Positions 25,573 through 34,288 of a DNA stretch of 56,478 bases are shown piece by piece (within the stretch, counting starts at the first letter, position 1; each line of letters begins with the position of its first letter). The DNA comes from OFTM10 sp964196195 (lineage in GTDB: Bacteria > Actinomycetota > Acidimicrobiia > Acidimicrobiales > Aldehydirespiratoraceae), in contig CAXMSE010000057.1 of NCBI GenBank assembly GCA_964196195.1, positions 1-56,478 of the forward strand, in the 5' to 3' direction. The position numbers and the translations under genes are program-made. The notes under the pieces are model-generated. The model was not told where the DNA came from. It saw nothing but the letters and a program-made list of their open reading frames with translations, and searched no databases.

Positions 25573-25578
25573 ATCATA
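25573..25578 (-). promoter_or_regulatory. Candidate -10 box of the small gene
   Basis: Minus-strand TATGAT upstream of the leader hairpin. TTGACC lies upstream but only 13 bp away, too close for a standard -35, so the promoter is incomplete on paper. Confidence 0.35.
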
Positions 25579-25706
25579 GACGATGAAGGGTGGTCAAGTC
25601 CGTCATGTAACTGAAACATGGGGAAACTTTCTCTTGGGGTTCGCTCGCCGCCATTGGCTCGCCCCGGCACCGGTGATGAAGACGACGCGACCTTGGTGCT
25701 CGTGGC

Positions 25707-26426
25707 TCACGCCGTCAGCAGGCCGGCGGCAGCATCGACCAGCCAGTCGAAGATCGGGTCGGAGTCTCGGGTGAGCATCATCTCGGGATGCCACTGCACC
25801 GACACCATTGCCAGATCGGTGTGCTCGAGCCCTTCGACCACCCCGTCGTCGGCTCGGGCCGTGGCCCGTAGGCCGAGCCCAAGGACATCGATCGTCTGGT
25901 GATGAAGCGAGTTGGCTCGGGTCGACGCGCCGTAGAGACCGCCCAGAATCGAACCCTGCTCGAACGTGATCTCATGTGATCTTGTCTCCGGTGGCTGGTC
26001 GAACACAGCGTGAGATGGCACGTGTTGGCGGAGGGTGCCGCCGGCGTGCACGTTGATCATCTGGTGGCCCCGGCAGATCCCGAGCACGGGGATTCCCCTC
26101 TGGGCCGCCCCCTCGAGAAGGCCCAGTTCGAAGTCGTCGCGCTCGGACTCAGGCGGGTAGATATCGGTCTCGGAGGGCGCACCGAACCGATCCGGCCCGA
26201 TATCGGTTCCACCAGTGAGAAGCAGCCCATCGAGTCGACCCGTGATCTCCGCAGGGTCGACGTCGAGGGGCAGATATACGGGCAGGCCGCCAGCGGCGAT
26301 GACGCCCTTCGCGTAGTCGGAGAAGTGCATTTCAAACTGCTTGTCGAACAGGGGGGTGGGCATGTCGATGAGATCGCTGCCGATCTTGCGGCGCCCGGAG
26401 AGACCGATCAGCGGGCGGATGGTCAT
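25707..26426 (-). CDS. Class I glutamine amidotransferase-like peptidase C26 (gamma-glutamyl-GABA hydrolase-like)
   Basis: 239 residues from the ATG at 26426, which has GAGGAG upstream; an in-frame start at 26507 has no support. Landmarks: PLIGLSGRR at the N-terminus, LLLTGGTDIGPDRFG, nucleophile Cys in GICRGHQMINVHAGGTL, ANSLHHQ and the catalytic His/Glu in VQWHPEM. This is the PuuD-type family that hydrolyses gamma-glutamyl amides such as gamma-glutamyl-GABA in putrescine breakdown. No other putrescine genes adjoin it. Divergent from the P450 gene; the 193 bp between hold no other ORF I can support. Confidence 0.87.
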   Translation of the reverse strand: MTIRPLIGLSGRRKIGSDLIDMPTPLFDKQFEMHFSDYAKGVIAAGGLPVYLPLDVDPAEITGRLDGLLLTGGTDIGPDRFGAPSETDIYPPESERDDFELGLLEGAAQRGIPVLGICRGHQMINVHAGGTLRQHVPSHAVFDQPPETRSHEITFEQGSILGGLYGASTRANSLHHQTIDVLGLGLRATARADDGVVEGLEHTDLAMVSVQWHPEMMLTRDSDPIFDWLVDAAAGLLTA

Positions 26427-26619
26427 GGGTGCGTCTCCTCGGCTTCCACGTTCGAAGCAGTCATCATCGGCAGGGTAGGCGCCGGGCATCTCCGAAGAGC
26501 GGTCCACTGCCTGCCATCCCGAAACGACATGGCGCGAGGATGAGGCCGCCAGCAGGAAAGTCGACGAGAATCTGAGGTATCACTGAGGCGCCGCGACGGG
26601 TCGGAGAGACGGAGGCATC

Positions 26620-27780
26620 GTGAGTATCGGTGAATCGGTCACGCTGGCTGACCTGGAGCGCCACCCGGAACCGCTACTCGAACTGCTTCGCGCCGAGGAG
26701 CCGGTGAGCTGGGTGCCGGCGATGGAGATGTGGCTCGTCACCCGTTGGGACGACGTCGCCTACATGGAGGCGAATCCCCAACTCTTCACTGCGGCAACCC
26801 AGCCATCGTTGCTGGCGCGGGCCCTCGGACCCAACATCCTCACCTATGATCCACCCCGCCACACGCGGCTCCAGTCGATCCTGCAGCCGCCGTTCCAGTC
26901 TGGTGGTCGCAGCGGCGAGTTCGTGGCAGACGAGCTGACCGCGTTGGCCGACCGCCTGCTCGGCCAGGTGGATACCACTGGATTCGACCTCATGGCCGAC
27001 TACGCCCAGCCTCTCTCGGCGGGAGCCTTGGCCGTGGTGCTTGGCCTCGACCACCACGGCTTCGACACGATGTGGCGCTGGTGCGAGGGGCTCTGCGCCG
27101 ACCTCGCCAACTTCGAGAACGACCCCGAAATCGCCGCCCGGGCGGTACACGCCAAGGGCGAACTGGGCGAGGCGATCACCCACCATGTCGCCAGTGCGGG
27201 CGACGATGACTCGGCGATCGGCTGGTTCGTCCGCAACGGGGCGACGCCCGAGGAGATCGTCAACAACGTCAGGCTCATGATCGCCGGCGGCATCAACGAA
27301 CCACGCGACGGGATCGGCCTCGTCGCGTGGGTGCTCCTCACTCGACCCGACCTGCGACAGAGCGTCACCGAGCAGCCGAATCGGATGCGGCGGCTGGTGG
27401 AGGAGGTGTTTCGGGTCTACAGCCCGGTTGGCACCGTCACCCGCCAGGCCACCACCGATCTCGAGCTCGCCGGTGTCGCCATCGCGAAGGGCGATCTGGT
27501 GAGCGGCGTGTTGCGTTCGGCCAACCTGTGTGAGTCTCGGTGGGTCGATCCGGCCGAGATCAGGCTCGACCGTAGAGAGGGTGTCCACGCCGCGTTTGCG
27601 CTCGGTGTGCATCGCTGCCTGGGCGAGTGGCTCGGCCGTCAGGAGGTGAGGGTCGGAGTCGAGCGGCTCTTTCACCACTACCCCTACCTGCGACTCGACC
27701 CCACCCATGAGGTCGTGTTGCACGGCTTCGAGTTTCGTGGACCGAGGGCGGTGCACGTCCTCACCAACTTGTCCCAGTGA
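26620..27780 (+). CDS. Cytochrome P450
   Basis: 386 residues; GTG start with GGAGG upstream. The heme-ligand motif is FALGVHRCLGEWLGR (cysteine near residue 332), the ExxR motif of the K helix is EEVFR, and the substrate-proximal DPPRHTRLQSI is present. The I-helix motif reads AGGINEPRD where most P450s have the acid-alcohol pair (AGxET or AGxDT): the oxygen-activating threonine is absent. Class I bacterial P450s need a ferredoxin and reductase, neither of which is adjacent. The stop overlaps the following exporter gene (GTGA), so the two are coupled. Substrate unknown. Confidence 0.92.
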   Translation: MSIGESVTLADLERHPEPLLELLRAEEPVSWVPAMEMWLVTRWDDVAYMEANPQLFTAATQPSLLARALGPNILTYDPPRHTRLQSILQPPFQSGGRSGEFVADELTALADRLLGQVDTTGFDLMADYAQPLSAGALAVVLGLDHHGFDTMWRWCEGLCADLANFENDPEIAARAVHAKGELGEAITHHVASAGDDDSAIGWFVRNGATPEEIVNNVRLMIAGGINEPRDGIGLVAWVLLTRPDLRQSVTEQPNRMRRLVEEVFRVYSPVGTVTRQATTDLELAGVAIAKGDLVSGVLRSANLCESRWVDPAEIRLDRREGVHAAFALGVHRCLGEWLGRQEVRVGVERLFHHYPYLRLDPTHEVVLHGFEFRGPRAVHVLTNLSQ

Positions 27781-28622
27781 CAGCCCTCCTCGCCCTCATA
27801 GGTGCCCTGGTTGTCGGTGCGTCCGATTTCGGTGGTGGGATCGCCGCACGGCAGGTATCGCCCCTGCGGGTGGCGGCGTGGATCCAGGCCGCGAGTCTGG
27901 GCCTGATCATCACCGTGGTGTGGTTCGTCGATGCCCCCGAGGTGCGGGGTGTCGATATCGGTGCCGGGGTGGTGGCCGGCCTGGCTGGCACTTTTTCTTT
28001 CGTTGCTCTCTACGCCGCTTTCTCGCGCGGCCAGATCAGTGTGCTTGCCCCGGTCTCTGCGGTTGTCGGAGCGATCATCCCGATCGTTGTGGGCCTGTTC
28101 CGCGGGGAGTCTCTCAAGGCTTGGCATGTGCTCGGCATCGTCATGGCCATGTTGGCCATCGTGCTCGTGACCCGTGGCGGCGAGGATGGCGCCTCCACCC
28201 GGCGGCCGACCCCTCCCGTCGGGTTCGCGCTCGCCCTCCTCGCCGGCGCCGGTTTTTCGGTGTTCTTTCTCGCCCTCGCCGAGACTCACGAAGACGCGGG
28301 CCTCTGGCCTCTGCTTGTTGCTCGCCTGGTGTCGGTGCCGGTTGTGTCGGTGATCGCGCTCACCGCCTCGGGTGGGGTTGGGATGTGGAAGCCCCTGAGG
28401 TGGATCGTGCTGGTGGCTGGATGCGCCGAGGGAATCTCCAACGTGTTCGCGCTCTGGGCCTATCAGCGAGGCCCTCTGGCCGTCGCCGCCACGATGAGCG
28501 CGTTCTATCCGGTGAGAACCGTGCTTCTGGCTGGCTTGGTGCTCGATGAGCGGCTTCGGCGGCTCCAGTGGGCCGGCGTCGGTATGGCGTTGCTTGCGGT
28601 GCCCCTGGTGGCCATCCTCTGA
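27777..28622 (+). CDS. EamA/DMT-family transporter
   Basis: 281 residues, about ten hydrophobic segments in two repeats, beginning TALLALIGALVVGASDFGGGIAA and the second half GFALALLAGAGFSVFFLALAE. Ends AFYPVRTVLLAGLVLDERL followed by QWAGVGMALLAVPLV, the standard EamA finish. Drug/metabolite transporter superfamily, usually an exporter of small metabolites. GTG start overlaps the P450 stop by 4 nt, suggesting a link to the P450 substrate or product. Confidence 0.87.
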   Translation: MTALLALIGALVVGASDFGGGIAARQVSPLRVAAWIQAASLGLIITVVWFVDAPEVRGVDIGAGVVAGLAGTFSFVALYAAFSRGQISVLAPVSAVVGAIIPIVVGLFRGESLKAWHVLGIVMAMLAIVLVTRGGEDGASTRRPTPPVGFALALLAGAGFSVFFLALAETHEDAGLWPLLVARLVSVPVVSVIALTASGGVGMWKPLRWIVLVAGCAEGISNVFALWAYQRGPLAVAATMSAFYPVRTVLLAGLVLDERLRRLQWAGVGMALLAVPLVAIL

Positions 28623-28655
28623 GATACGAACTGGGGGCCTGCGCCGCCCTTCGAC

Positions 28656-29366
28656 TCAGGGGAAGGCGACCTGGTCGATGAACCAGTCGACCAGCGCGTG
28701 GCACTGGCTGGTGTTGTGCTGGTCGTGGAGACGAACGTCGGCGAGCATCTTCTCGCGCGTCACGCCCATACTCGCGAGGTAGGTATCGTCGACGGCTTCG
28801 AGCCATCCCTGCACGTGGGCGATGTCGACCTCGGGATGAAACTGGGTGCCGACGGATCGGCCGATCCGAAACAGCTGCACCGCGATCTCGCTGACGGCCA
28901 ACACCTCTGCGCCAGGCGGAGGAGTGAGCCGATCATGGTGCCATTCCATCCACGGACCCGCTCCGATCGGGTTCTCGACCCCGTCGGCCGGGCCAATTTC
29001 GTACCAGCCGATCTCGGTGGTGGGGGCGTTCTCCACCGACCCGCCGAGAGCCTCGGCGAGGAGATGGCTTCCGAAGCACACACCGAGGATGGGTGTGCCC
29101 TTGGCCTGGGTGGCTCGGATCAGGTTGAGCTCGTCGTGGATCCAGCTCGAGATCTCGGGTTTCTTGGTGAGAGATCGCAGCGATCCCATGGGCACGATCA
29201 GGTCATAGGGCGACCAGTCGGGAAACGGGGCCGCGACATTGGGTTGGTCGTAGTCGGTGGTGAGCACGTGGGTATCCACTTCGAAGCCACGCTCGCGCAG
29301 CCTCACCTCCACCTGACACCCGGTCACATCGGGCTCGTGGGCGACTACGAGGGCGCGACGGTGCAT
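28656..29366 (-). CDS. Class I glutamine amidotransferase (GMP synthase-like domain)
   Basis: 236 residues from the ATG at 29366. Contains LIVPMGSLRSL, the nucleophile Cys in ILGVCFGSHLLAEALGG, MEWHHDRLTPPPGAEVLA and the catalytic His/Glu in TQFHPEVD. Resembles stand-alone GATase1 proteins annotated as GMP synthase-like, without the synthetase part. These may act as gamma-glutamyl hydrolases. Its start follows the GNAT gene stop by 7 bp, so the two may be cotranscribed. Confidence 0.82.
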   Translation of the reverse strand: MHRRALVVAHEPDVTGCQVEVRLRERGFEVDTHVLTTDYDQPNVAAPFPDWSPYDLIVPMGSLRSLTKKPEISSWIHDELNLIRATQAKGTPILGVCFGSHLLAEALGGSVENAPTTEIGWYEIGPADGVENPIGAGPWMEWHHDRLTPPPGAEVLAVSEIAVQLFRIGRSVGTQFHPEVDIAHVQGWLEAVDDTYLASMGVTREKMLADVRLHDQHNTSQCHALVDWFIDQVAFP

Positions 29367-29373
29367 GGCGGGT

Positions 29374-29832
29374 TCAAGTCTCGAGCTGCTCGGGGGCACT
29401 GAACCGGTAGACGTTGGTGTCGCGCTGCACGAAGCCGATACGGGCGTAGAGGCGGTTGGCCGCTTCGCGCGACGGGCGCGAGGTGAGGTCGACAGTGATC
29501 GCCCCCTGGTGGAGAGCATGTTGGATCGCGGCCTCGTTGAGGATGCGCCCCACACCCTTGCCACGGGCCTCCTCATCGACGATGACATCCTCGATCCAGG
29601 CCCTCAATCCGGTTGGTATCCGAAAGAGGATCAGGGTGAGGGTGCCGAGTACCCCGGTGTGGTCCTTCGCCATGAACAGCAGAGAGCTGTCCGACTCGAC
29701 GATTTCGGCGAGCGCATCGGGTGAGGGAGGCGGATTGGAACGAGACAGTTGGGGGACGAGCCGACCCATCGCCTCGATCAGCTCGTCGGTCACCTCGGTG
29801 GCGAGGTAGACCTCGACCTTGCTCTCGTTCAT
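29374..29832 (-). CDS. GNAT-family N-acetyltransferase
   Basis: 152 residues from the ATG at 29832 (a GTG at 29841 is also in frame). Acetyl-CoA binding motif A reads WIEDVIVDEEARGKGVGRILNEAAI, then LTSRPSREAANRLYARIGFVQRDTNVYRF. TAGCGT, the same hexamer used before hemE and lhr, is 7 nt upstream of the ATG and overlaps the preceding stop codon, arguing for a separate leaderless start. Acceptor substrate unknown. Confidence 0.84.
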   Translation of the reverse strand: MNESKVEVYLATEVTDELIEAMGRLVPQLSRSNPPPSPDALAEIVESDSSLLFMAKDHTGVLGTLTLILFRIPTGLRAWIEDVIVDEEARGKGVGRILNEAAIQHALHQGAITVDLTSRPSREAANRLYARIGFVQRDTNVYRFSAPEQLET

Positions 29833-29842
29833 GAGCTGCACG

Positions 29843-30838
29843 CTATTGCCCGGGGGGTGGGGGAGGGGCGGACCAGGGCGCCGCGATCAGGTGATCGGCC
29901 ACCGGCATCGCTTCCTGGTGGAAATAGCCAACCGGGAACCAGAGGTCGCCGTCGGCGCTCGAGTAGTGGATCTCCCAGGCGTGAAGGGCGTAGTAGCTGT
30001 CGATGTCGGTGCGAAAGAGTTCGGCGTAGGCGGAGACGGCCTCCACATAGCTGTCGGAGTTGTTGTAGCCCCAGAGTGCGCGCTCCATGTCGTCGGGTCC
30101 GCCCCGGCGAACCAGATAGAGCGCGGCGGCGGGGATCGCATCGATTGGGTCGTTGATGTCGCCGGTGCTCACCTCTTCCCACGTGGTGGGAAGGAACTGC
30201 ATGGGTCCCTGGGCACCGGCGGTGGACACGCCTGCTATTCGCCCGAACCCTGTCTCGAGCAGGTTGATCGCCGCGAGGAATGCCCAGTCGATCCCCGTCT
30301 CGGCGCTGGCCTGCTCGTAGAGGGAAAACAATTCGTCGGCGGGCAGAGGGTCGATGATCCGCCAGGCGGGGACGTTCAGGGGAGGGCTACCGCTGGGGAT
30401 CCCGGCGATGGACAGTCGCCCCTGGAGCTGGAGCTCCACGAACGGAGCTAGGGCATCGGGCACCACCTTCCAGAGAATCGGGCGCCACGAGGGGTTGCGG
30501 CCGAGATGGCGGTAAAGCATCTGCTGCTCGTGGGCGAGATCGCCGAAGGCGGGGTCGTCGCGCGGTGTTCCCCGCAACAACCACTCGACTTCAATCAGGC
30601 GGTCCGCCACCTCCTCAGGGTCGGTGGGGATGGATGGGTAGCGCCGGCCGTCTGGCGCGGGCACGCCGTTGGGAACGGCCGGTTCGGGGGCGGTCGTGGT
30701 GGAGGTGGATGGAGCCACGGTGGTGGTGGTCTCGATTGGAGCCAGGGTGTCTGCCACCAGGGTGGGACGTTCGCCGGCACAGGCTGCCGCTCCGAGGCTG
30801 GCCGCCACCGCCAGCGCGGCGAGACGAGAGGGGCTCAT
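29843..30838 (-). CDS. Lytic murein transglycosylase lipoprotein
   Basis: 331 residues. Lipoprotein signal with lipobox GAAAC (Cys20), then a Thr/Ser/Pro linker (about residues 35-60). The SLT-type domain (about 165-300) has WAFLAAINLLETGFGRI, where the glutamate in NLLET is the predicted catalytic acid, followed by AGAQGPMQFLPTTWEEV and ALWGYNNSDSYVEAVSAYAELF. Cleaves peptidoglycan glycan strands at the outer face of the membrane. Start overlaps the sugar dehydrogenase stop by 4 nt. Confidence 0.88.
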   Translation of the reverse strand: MSPSRLAALAVAASLGAAACAGERPTLVADTLAPIETTTTVAPSTSTTTAPEPAVPNGVPAPDGRRYPSIPTDPEEVADRLIEVEWLLRGTPRDDPAFGDLAHEQQMLYRHLGRNPSWRPILWKVVPDALAPFVELQLQGRLSIAGIPSGSPPLNVPAWRIIDPLPADELFSLYEQASAETGIDWAFLAAINLLETGFGRIAGVSTAGAQGPMQFLPTTWEEVSTGDINDPIDAIPAAALYLVRRGGPDDMERALWGYNNSDSYVEAVSAYAELFRTDIDSYYALHAWEIHYSSADGDLWFPVGYFHQEAMPVADHLIAAPWSAPPPPPGQ

Positions 30839-32124
30839 CCGGGCACGATCCGCGAAACGGGTCCGTCGAGAGAGAACACCACGAGCTCACCACTCGGGTC
30901 GACGCCGAACCCGGCGAGATCGGCGCCCGGGACATCGATCCCGAAATCCCGAAACTCGACGGCACCCCCAGCGGTGCTGACCGCCCAGAGAGTCGATGTG
31001 CAGAAGTCGCCGAACACATAGCTCCCGACGAGCTGGGCGATCGCAGAACCGCGATAGACGTGGCCACCGGTGATGCTGCACCCTCCAGGGTCGCCTCGAT
31101 GGGCGTATTCGAACACCGGATCGACGTTTGCATCGGGGCGTTCACCGCTGAACTCGTGGGTGGCCTCCCGGAGGTTCCAACCGAGGTTGGAACCGATCCC
31201 CCAGCCGTTGGCGCCGAGCAGCAGGTTTACCTCCTCGAAGAGGTCCTGGCCCACATCGGCCACCCAGAGATCGTCGGTCTGGGGGTCGAAGGAGAAGCGC
31301 CATGGATTGCGGGCCCCGATGAGGAAAATCTCCGGCCGGCCGTCGACCCCATCGGCGTACGGATTATCGGGCGGAATCTCATACGCAGCCGCGCCCGAGG
31401 GTGTGGGGTCGATGCGCAGGATCGAGCCGAGGATATTGGCAGGGTCTTGGCCGGCGCCGAGGGGATCGCCCCCGCTGCCACCATCGCCCACCGCAATGTA
31501 GAGATGCCGGTCGGGCCCGATGGCGAGGCCACCACCGTTGTGGTTGCTGAACGGCTGGTCGATGGTGAGAAGCAGGTGACGCTCGCCCGGCCGTCCCTCC
31601 TCGTCGAGCAGCCATGCCTCCACATGGGTGTTGCCGCTGAGATCGGTGAAGTTGGTGTAGAGCGCTTCGGCGTCGATCGCGATCCCAAGGAGCCCCCGCT
31701 CACCCGACGCCTGGGTCTCGTCGCCGATATCGAGAACGATCGGGCCGGTCTCACCCGTATCGGGATCGACGACGACGATCTCTCCGGTCCGCTGGGCGAT
31801 CCACCACTCTCCGTTGGGAGCAACGACGGTGTCGATCGGCTGGTCGAGCAGGAGGATCTGCTCGGTTGCCACCGAAGCAGCCCCGAGGTCGCCGTCGTCG
31901 GGTGGTGGGGTCGAGGCCTCGGGCGCCGTCGTGGGAGCCTTTTCAGTATCGGTAGCAGTATCGGTGCCGGTATCGTCGCTGACCGACTCGCTGGCGGACG
32001 TCGACGTGGGTGTGGATGTCACCGACGGCACCGTCGTTCTCCCAGCGACGGGCGCAGTGTCGGAGCCACATGCCGCGGCCACCACCAACATCGCCGCGAC
32101 AAGGGCGATAACCGGGTGCCTCAC
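30835..32124 (-). CDS. PQQ-dependent sugar dehydrogenase-like lipoprotein (glucose/sorbosone dehydrogenase fold)
   Basis: 429 residues from GTG at 32124. Lipobox VAAAC (Cys19), then an Asp/Thr/Ser linker. The six-bladed propeller domain shows GERGLLGIAIDA, FSNHNGGGLAIGPDRHLYIAVGDGG, GARNPWRFSFDP, WVADVGQD and GGHVYRGSAI, typical of soluble aldose sugar dehydrogenases and HHIP-like proteins. Relatives use PQQ and calcium to oxidise sugars outside the membrane; no PQQ synthesis genes lie here. Overlaps tesB upstream and the transglycosylase downstream by 4 nt each. Confidence 0.87.
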   Translation of the reverse strand: MRHPVIALVAAMLVVAAACGSDTAPVAGRTTVPSVTSTPTSTSASESVSDDTGTDTATDTEKAPTTAPEASTPPPDDGDLGAASVATEQILLLDQPIDTVVAPNGEWWIAQRTGEIVVVDPDTGETGPIVLDIGDETQASGERGLLGIAIDAEALYTNFTDLSGNTHVEAWLLDEEGRPGERHLLLTIDQPFSNHNGGGLAIGPDRHLYIAVGDGGSGGDPLGAGQDPANILGSILRIDPTPSGAAAYEIPPDNPYADGVDGRPEIFLIGARNPWRFSFDPQTDDLWVADVGQDLFEEVNLLLGANGWGIGSNLGWNLREATHEFSGERPDANVDPVFEYAHRGDPGGCSITGGHVYRGSAIAQLVGSYVFGDFCTSTLWAVSTAGGAVEFRDFGIDVPGADLAGFGVDPSGELVVFSLDGPVSRIVPG

Positions 32125-32963
32125 CCCTTGACCCGACGAATCAGCCCTTCTTGTACCACCGAGGCGATCAGTCGCCCGTTGTGGGTGAAGACTCCGGCGG
32201 TGGCGAGGCCGCGGCCACCGGTGCTGGCCGGCGTGTGCTGGTCGTAGAGCAGCCATTCGTCGGCCCGGAACGGCCCGTGGAACCACATGGCGTGATCGAG
32301 GCTTGCCATCATCATTGTTTTGTCGTTCCATGTGCGGCCGTGGGGCAGCAGGGTGGTGTCGAGAAGGGTCATATCGGATGCGTAGGTGAGCATGCAGGCG
32401 TGCAGGACCTGGTCGTCGGGTACTTTCCCGTCGGCGCGAAACCAGACCCGCTGAAACGGCGGGAGTGGCGCTTCGCGACTGAATGGGTCGGCGGTGACAT
32501 ACCGGGTGTCGAGTGCGGTCATGTGGCCGTCGTCGGGGATGCCGGCCTCCTCGTGGCGCTCGGCCCGCGTGGGCAGGGTTTCGGGACCGAGAACGTCGGG
32601 CATCTGGTCGAGATATTCGAGCCCGGACTCGTCGATGTGAAACGACACCGACATGTTGAAGATCGGCCGACCGTGCTGGATGGCGACGACGCGGCGGGTG
32701 GTGAACGATCGCCCGTCACGGATCCGATCGACCTCATAGAGGATGGGCACGGTGGGGTCGCCGGGACGAAGGAAGTAGGCGTGCAAGGAGTGCACGGCGC
32801 GATCCTGATCGACGGTTCGGGCGGCGGCCACGAGCGCCTGGCCGGCCACCTGGCCCCCAAATATCCGTTGCCGGTTCTCGTCGGGCGATACGCCGCGAAA
32901 GATGTTCACCTCGATTTGCTCGAGGTCGAGAATATCGATCAGGGCGTCGACGTCAGATTGCAT
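32121..32963 (-). CDS. tesB: Acyl-CoA thioesterase II
   Basis: 280 residues from the ATG at 32963. Double hot-dog protein: RIFGGQVAGQALVAAARTV in the first half, YFLRPGDPTVPILYEVDRIRDGRSFTTRRV, and in the second YASDMTLLDTTLLPHG, LDHAMWFHGPFRADEWLLYDQ and HNGRLIASVVQEGLIR. The Asp in ASDMTLL and the final Gln of VVQEGL match the known TesB catalytic residues. Hydrolyses medium to long acyl-CoA. First gene of a three-gene overlapping chain with the sugar dehydrogenase and the transglycosylase, an odd but common-looking co-location. Confidence 0.9.
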   Translation of the reverse strand: MQSDVDALIDILDLEQIEVNIFRGVSPDENRQRIFGGQVAGQALVAAARTVDQDRAVHSLHAYFLRPGDPTVPILYEVDRIRDGRSFTTRRVVAIQHGRPIFNMSVSFHIDESGLEYLDQMPDVLGPETLPTRAERHEEAGIPDDGHMTALDTRYVTADPFSREAPLPPFQRVWFRADGKVPDDQVLHACMLTYASDMTLLDTTLLPHGRTWNDKTMMMASLDHAMWFHGPFRADEWLLYDQHTPASTGGRGLATAGVFTHNGRLIASVVQEGLIRRVKG

Positions 32964-33055
32964 TGCCCCATGATGCCTTGCTGATCGCCGTCTGAGGGTC
33001 AACTGAGGGGGGTACTCGTCCGACAGAGAAAACGATGACGGTATCCTCTGCCCCT

Positions 33056-33523
33056 GTGACCGATACGATCAGTAGACCGATGCGCTTCTTCGCCGATCAC
33101 GGCGAGAAGATCATGCGCTACTGCGGAGTGTCGGTCGTGAACGTGATTGTCGGCCAGAGCATCCTGGCTGCCTGCCTCGAATTGTTCGGTATGGGCGGCG
33201 TTTCATCCCAGTTCACCTCCGCCATGATCTCTGCGGTGCCCGCCTATATCCTCAGCCGACGCTGGGTCTGGAAGCAGGACGGCCCCGACAGCTTCCGGTC
33301 AGAGGTGCTGCCTTTCTGGATGATGGCGATCGTAGGGCTCGCCTTCGCCGCTTCCATGATCGCGATCGTCGATCGCCACACCGATTCCACGATCGCCCTC
33401 ATGCTCACCAGCCTCGGCTCGTACGGCGTGGTCTGGGTGGCGAAATACTTCGTGCTCGACCGATTGATGTGGGCGGTCACCCACCACGACGATCCGGCTC
33501 CGGCAGAGGCCGAAGCGGTCTGA
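33056..33523 (+). CDS. GtrA-like membrane protein
   Basis: 155 residues, four hydrophobic segments; RYCGVSVVNVIVGQSILAACL opens the GtrA domain and AYILSRRWVWKQ is its usual loop between helices 2 and 3. GtrA-family proteins are thought to move polyprenyl-linked sugars across the membrane for surface glycans. I chose GTG at 33056 because TATCCT (33042-33047) lies 8 nt upstream; the ATG at 33035 would sit upstream of that -10 box. The methyltransferase gene begins immediately after its stop. Confidence 0.82.
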   Translation: MTDTISRPMRFFADHGEKIMRYCGVSVVNVIVGQSILAACLELFGMGGVSSQFTSAMISAVPAYILSRRWVWKQDGPDSFRSEVLPFWMMAIVGLAFAASMIAIVDRHTDSTIALMLTSLGSYGVVWVAKYFVLDRLMWAVTHHDDPAPAEAEAV

Positions 33524-34153
33524 ATGGACCCTGAGCTGCTGGCCCACGCCGAGGCCGCTCGGGGATTCATGCCGGTCGACGAGGGCCTGGCGCTGCACGA
33601 TGCTGCGCTAGGGGTGACGACGGACGGACCCTTCCTCGAAGTCGGAAGCTATTGCGGGAAGTCGGCGGTCTACATCGGTGCTGCCGCCCGTCGAATGGAC
33701 CGGGTGCTCTTCGCCCTCGATCACCATCGGGGATCCGAGGAAAACCAGGCCGGCTGGCAACATCACGAACCCGACCTCATCGATCCCGAGATAGCCAAGA
33801 TGGACACCCTTCCCCGCTTTCGACGAACGATCCACGACGCGGGTCTCGAAGGCACCGTTGTGGCTCTGGTTGGCGACTCTCCGACGGTGGGCAAGGCATG
33901 GGCCACCCCTCTCGCCCTGCTCTTCATCGACGGGGGCCATGGCCACGAACCTGCCCATCACGACTACGAGATCTGGGTACCCCATCTCGTGGTGGGTGGT
34001 CGGCTGCTGATCCACGATGTGTTCCCCGATCCCGCCCGCGGGGGGCGCCCGCCCTATGAGATCTACCGCCGGGCCATCGATTCGGATTCGTTTCGCGAAA
34101 TCGGCGTCACCGGGTCACTCAGAATCCTCGAGCGCACCACCACCGGCATCTGA
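33524..34153 (+). CDS. Class I SAM-dependent methyltransferase (GSYCGKS type)
   Basis: 209 residues. Motif I is FLEVGSYCGKSAVYIGAA, then LFALDHHRGSEENQ, the acidic LLFIDGGHGHEPAHHDYEIW and GGRLLIHDVFPDPARGG. Similar family layout to the protein at 19792-20541. The ATG abuts the GtrA stop, so the two are translated together; the acceptor may be a surface-glycan component, but that is inferred from neighbours only. Confidence 0.8.
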   Translation: MDPELLAHAEAARGFMPVDEGLALHDAALGVTTDGPFLEVGSYCGKSAVYIGAAARRMDRVLFALDHHRGSEENQAGWQHHEPDLIDPEIAKMDTLPRFRRTIHDAGLEGTVVALVGDSPTVGKAWATPLALLFIDGGHGHEPAHHDYEIWVPHLVVGGRLLIHDVFPDPARGGRPPYEIYRRAIDSDSFREIGVTGSLRILERTTTGI

Positions 34154-34185
34154 ATCCGCCCGCTTGGGTCAGCCGCCTGTTACCT

Positions 34186-34209
34186 GAGCCCCTGAAGGCC
34201 CAGGGGCTC
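34186..34209. terminator. Bidirectional hairpin between convergent genes
   Basis: GAGCCCCTG, loop AAGGCC, CAGGGGCTC: a perfect 9-bp stem in the 135-bp gap between the methyltransferase (plus) and the barrel protein (minus). No clear U-tract on either strand, but the position suits a shared terminator. Confidence 0.6.
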
Positions 34210-34288
34210 CCGCGGCCGAGCACCGTCAGACGGGCCGACGACGGCACCTGGATAGTGGTGCAGTTGCTTCCGGCACGATGGGAGGGGA

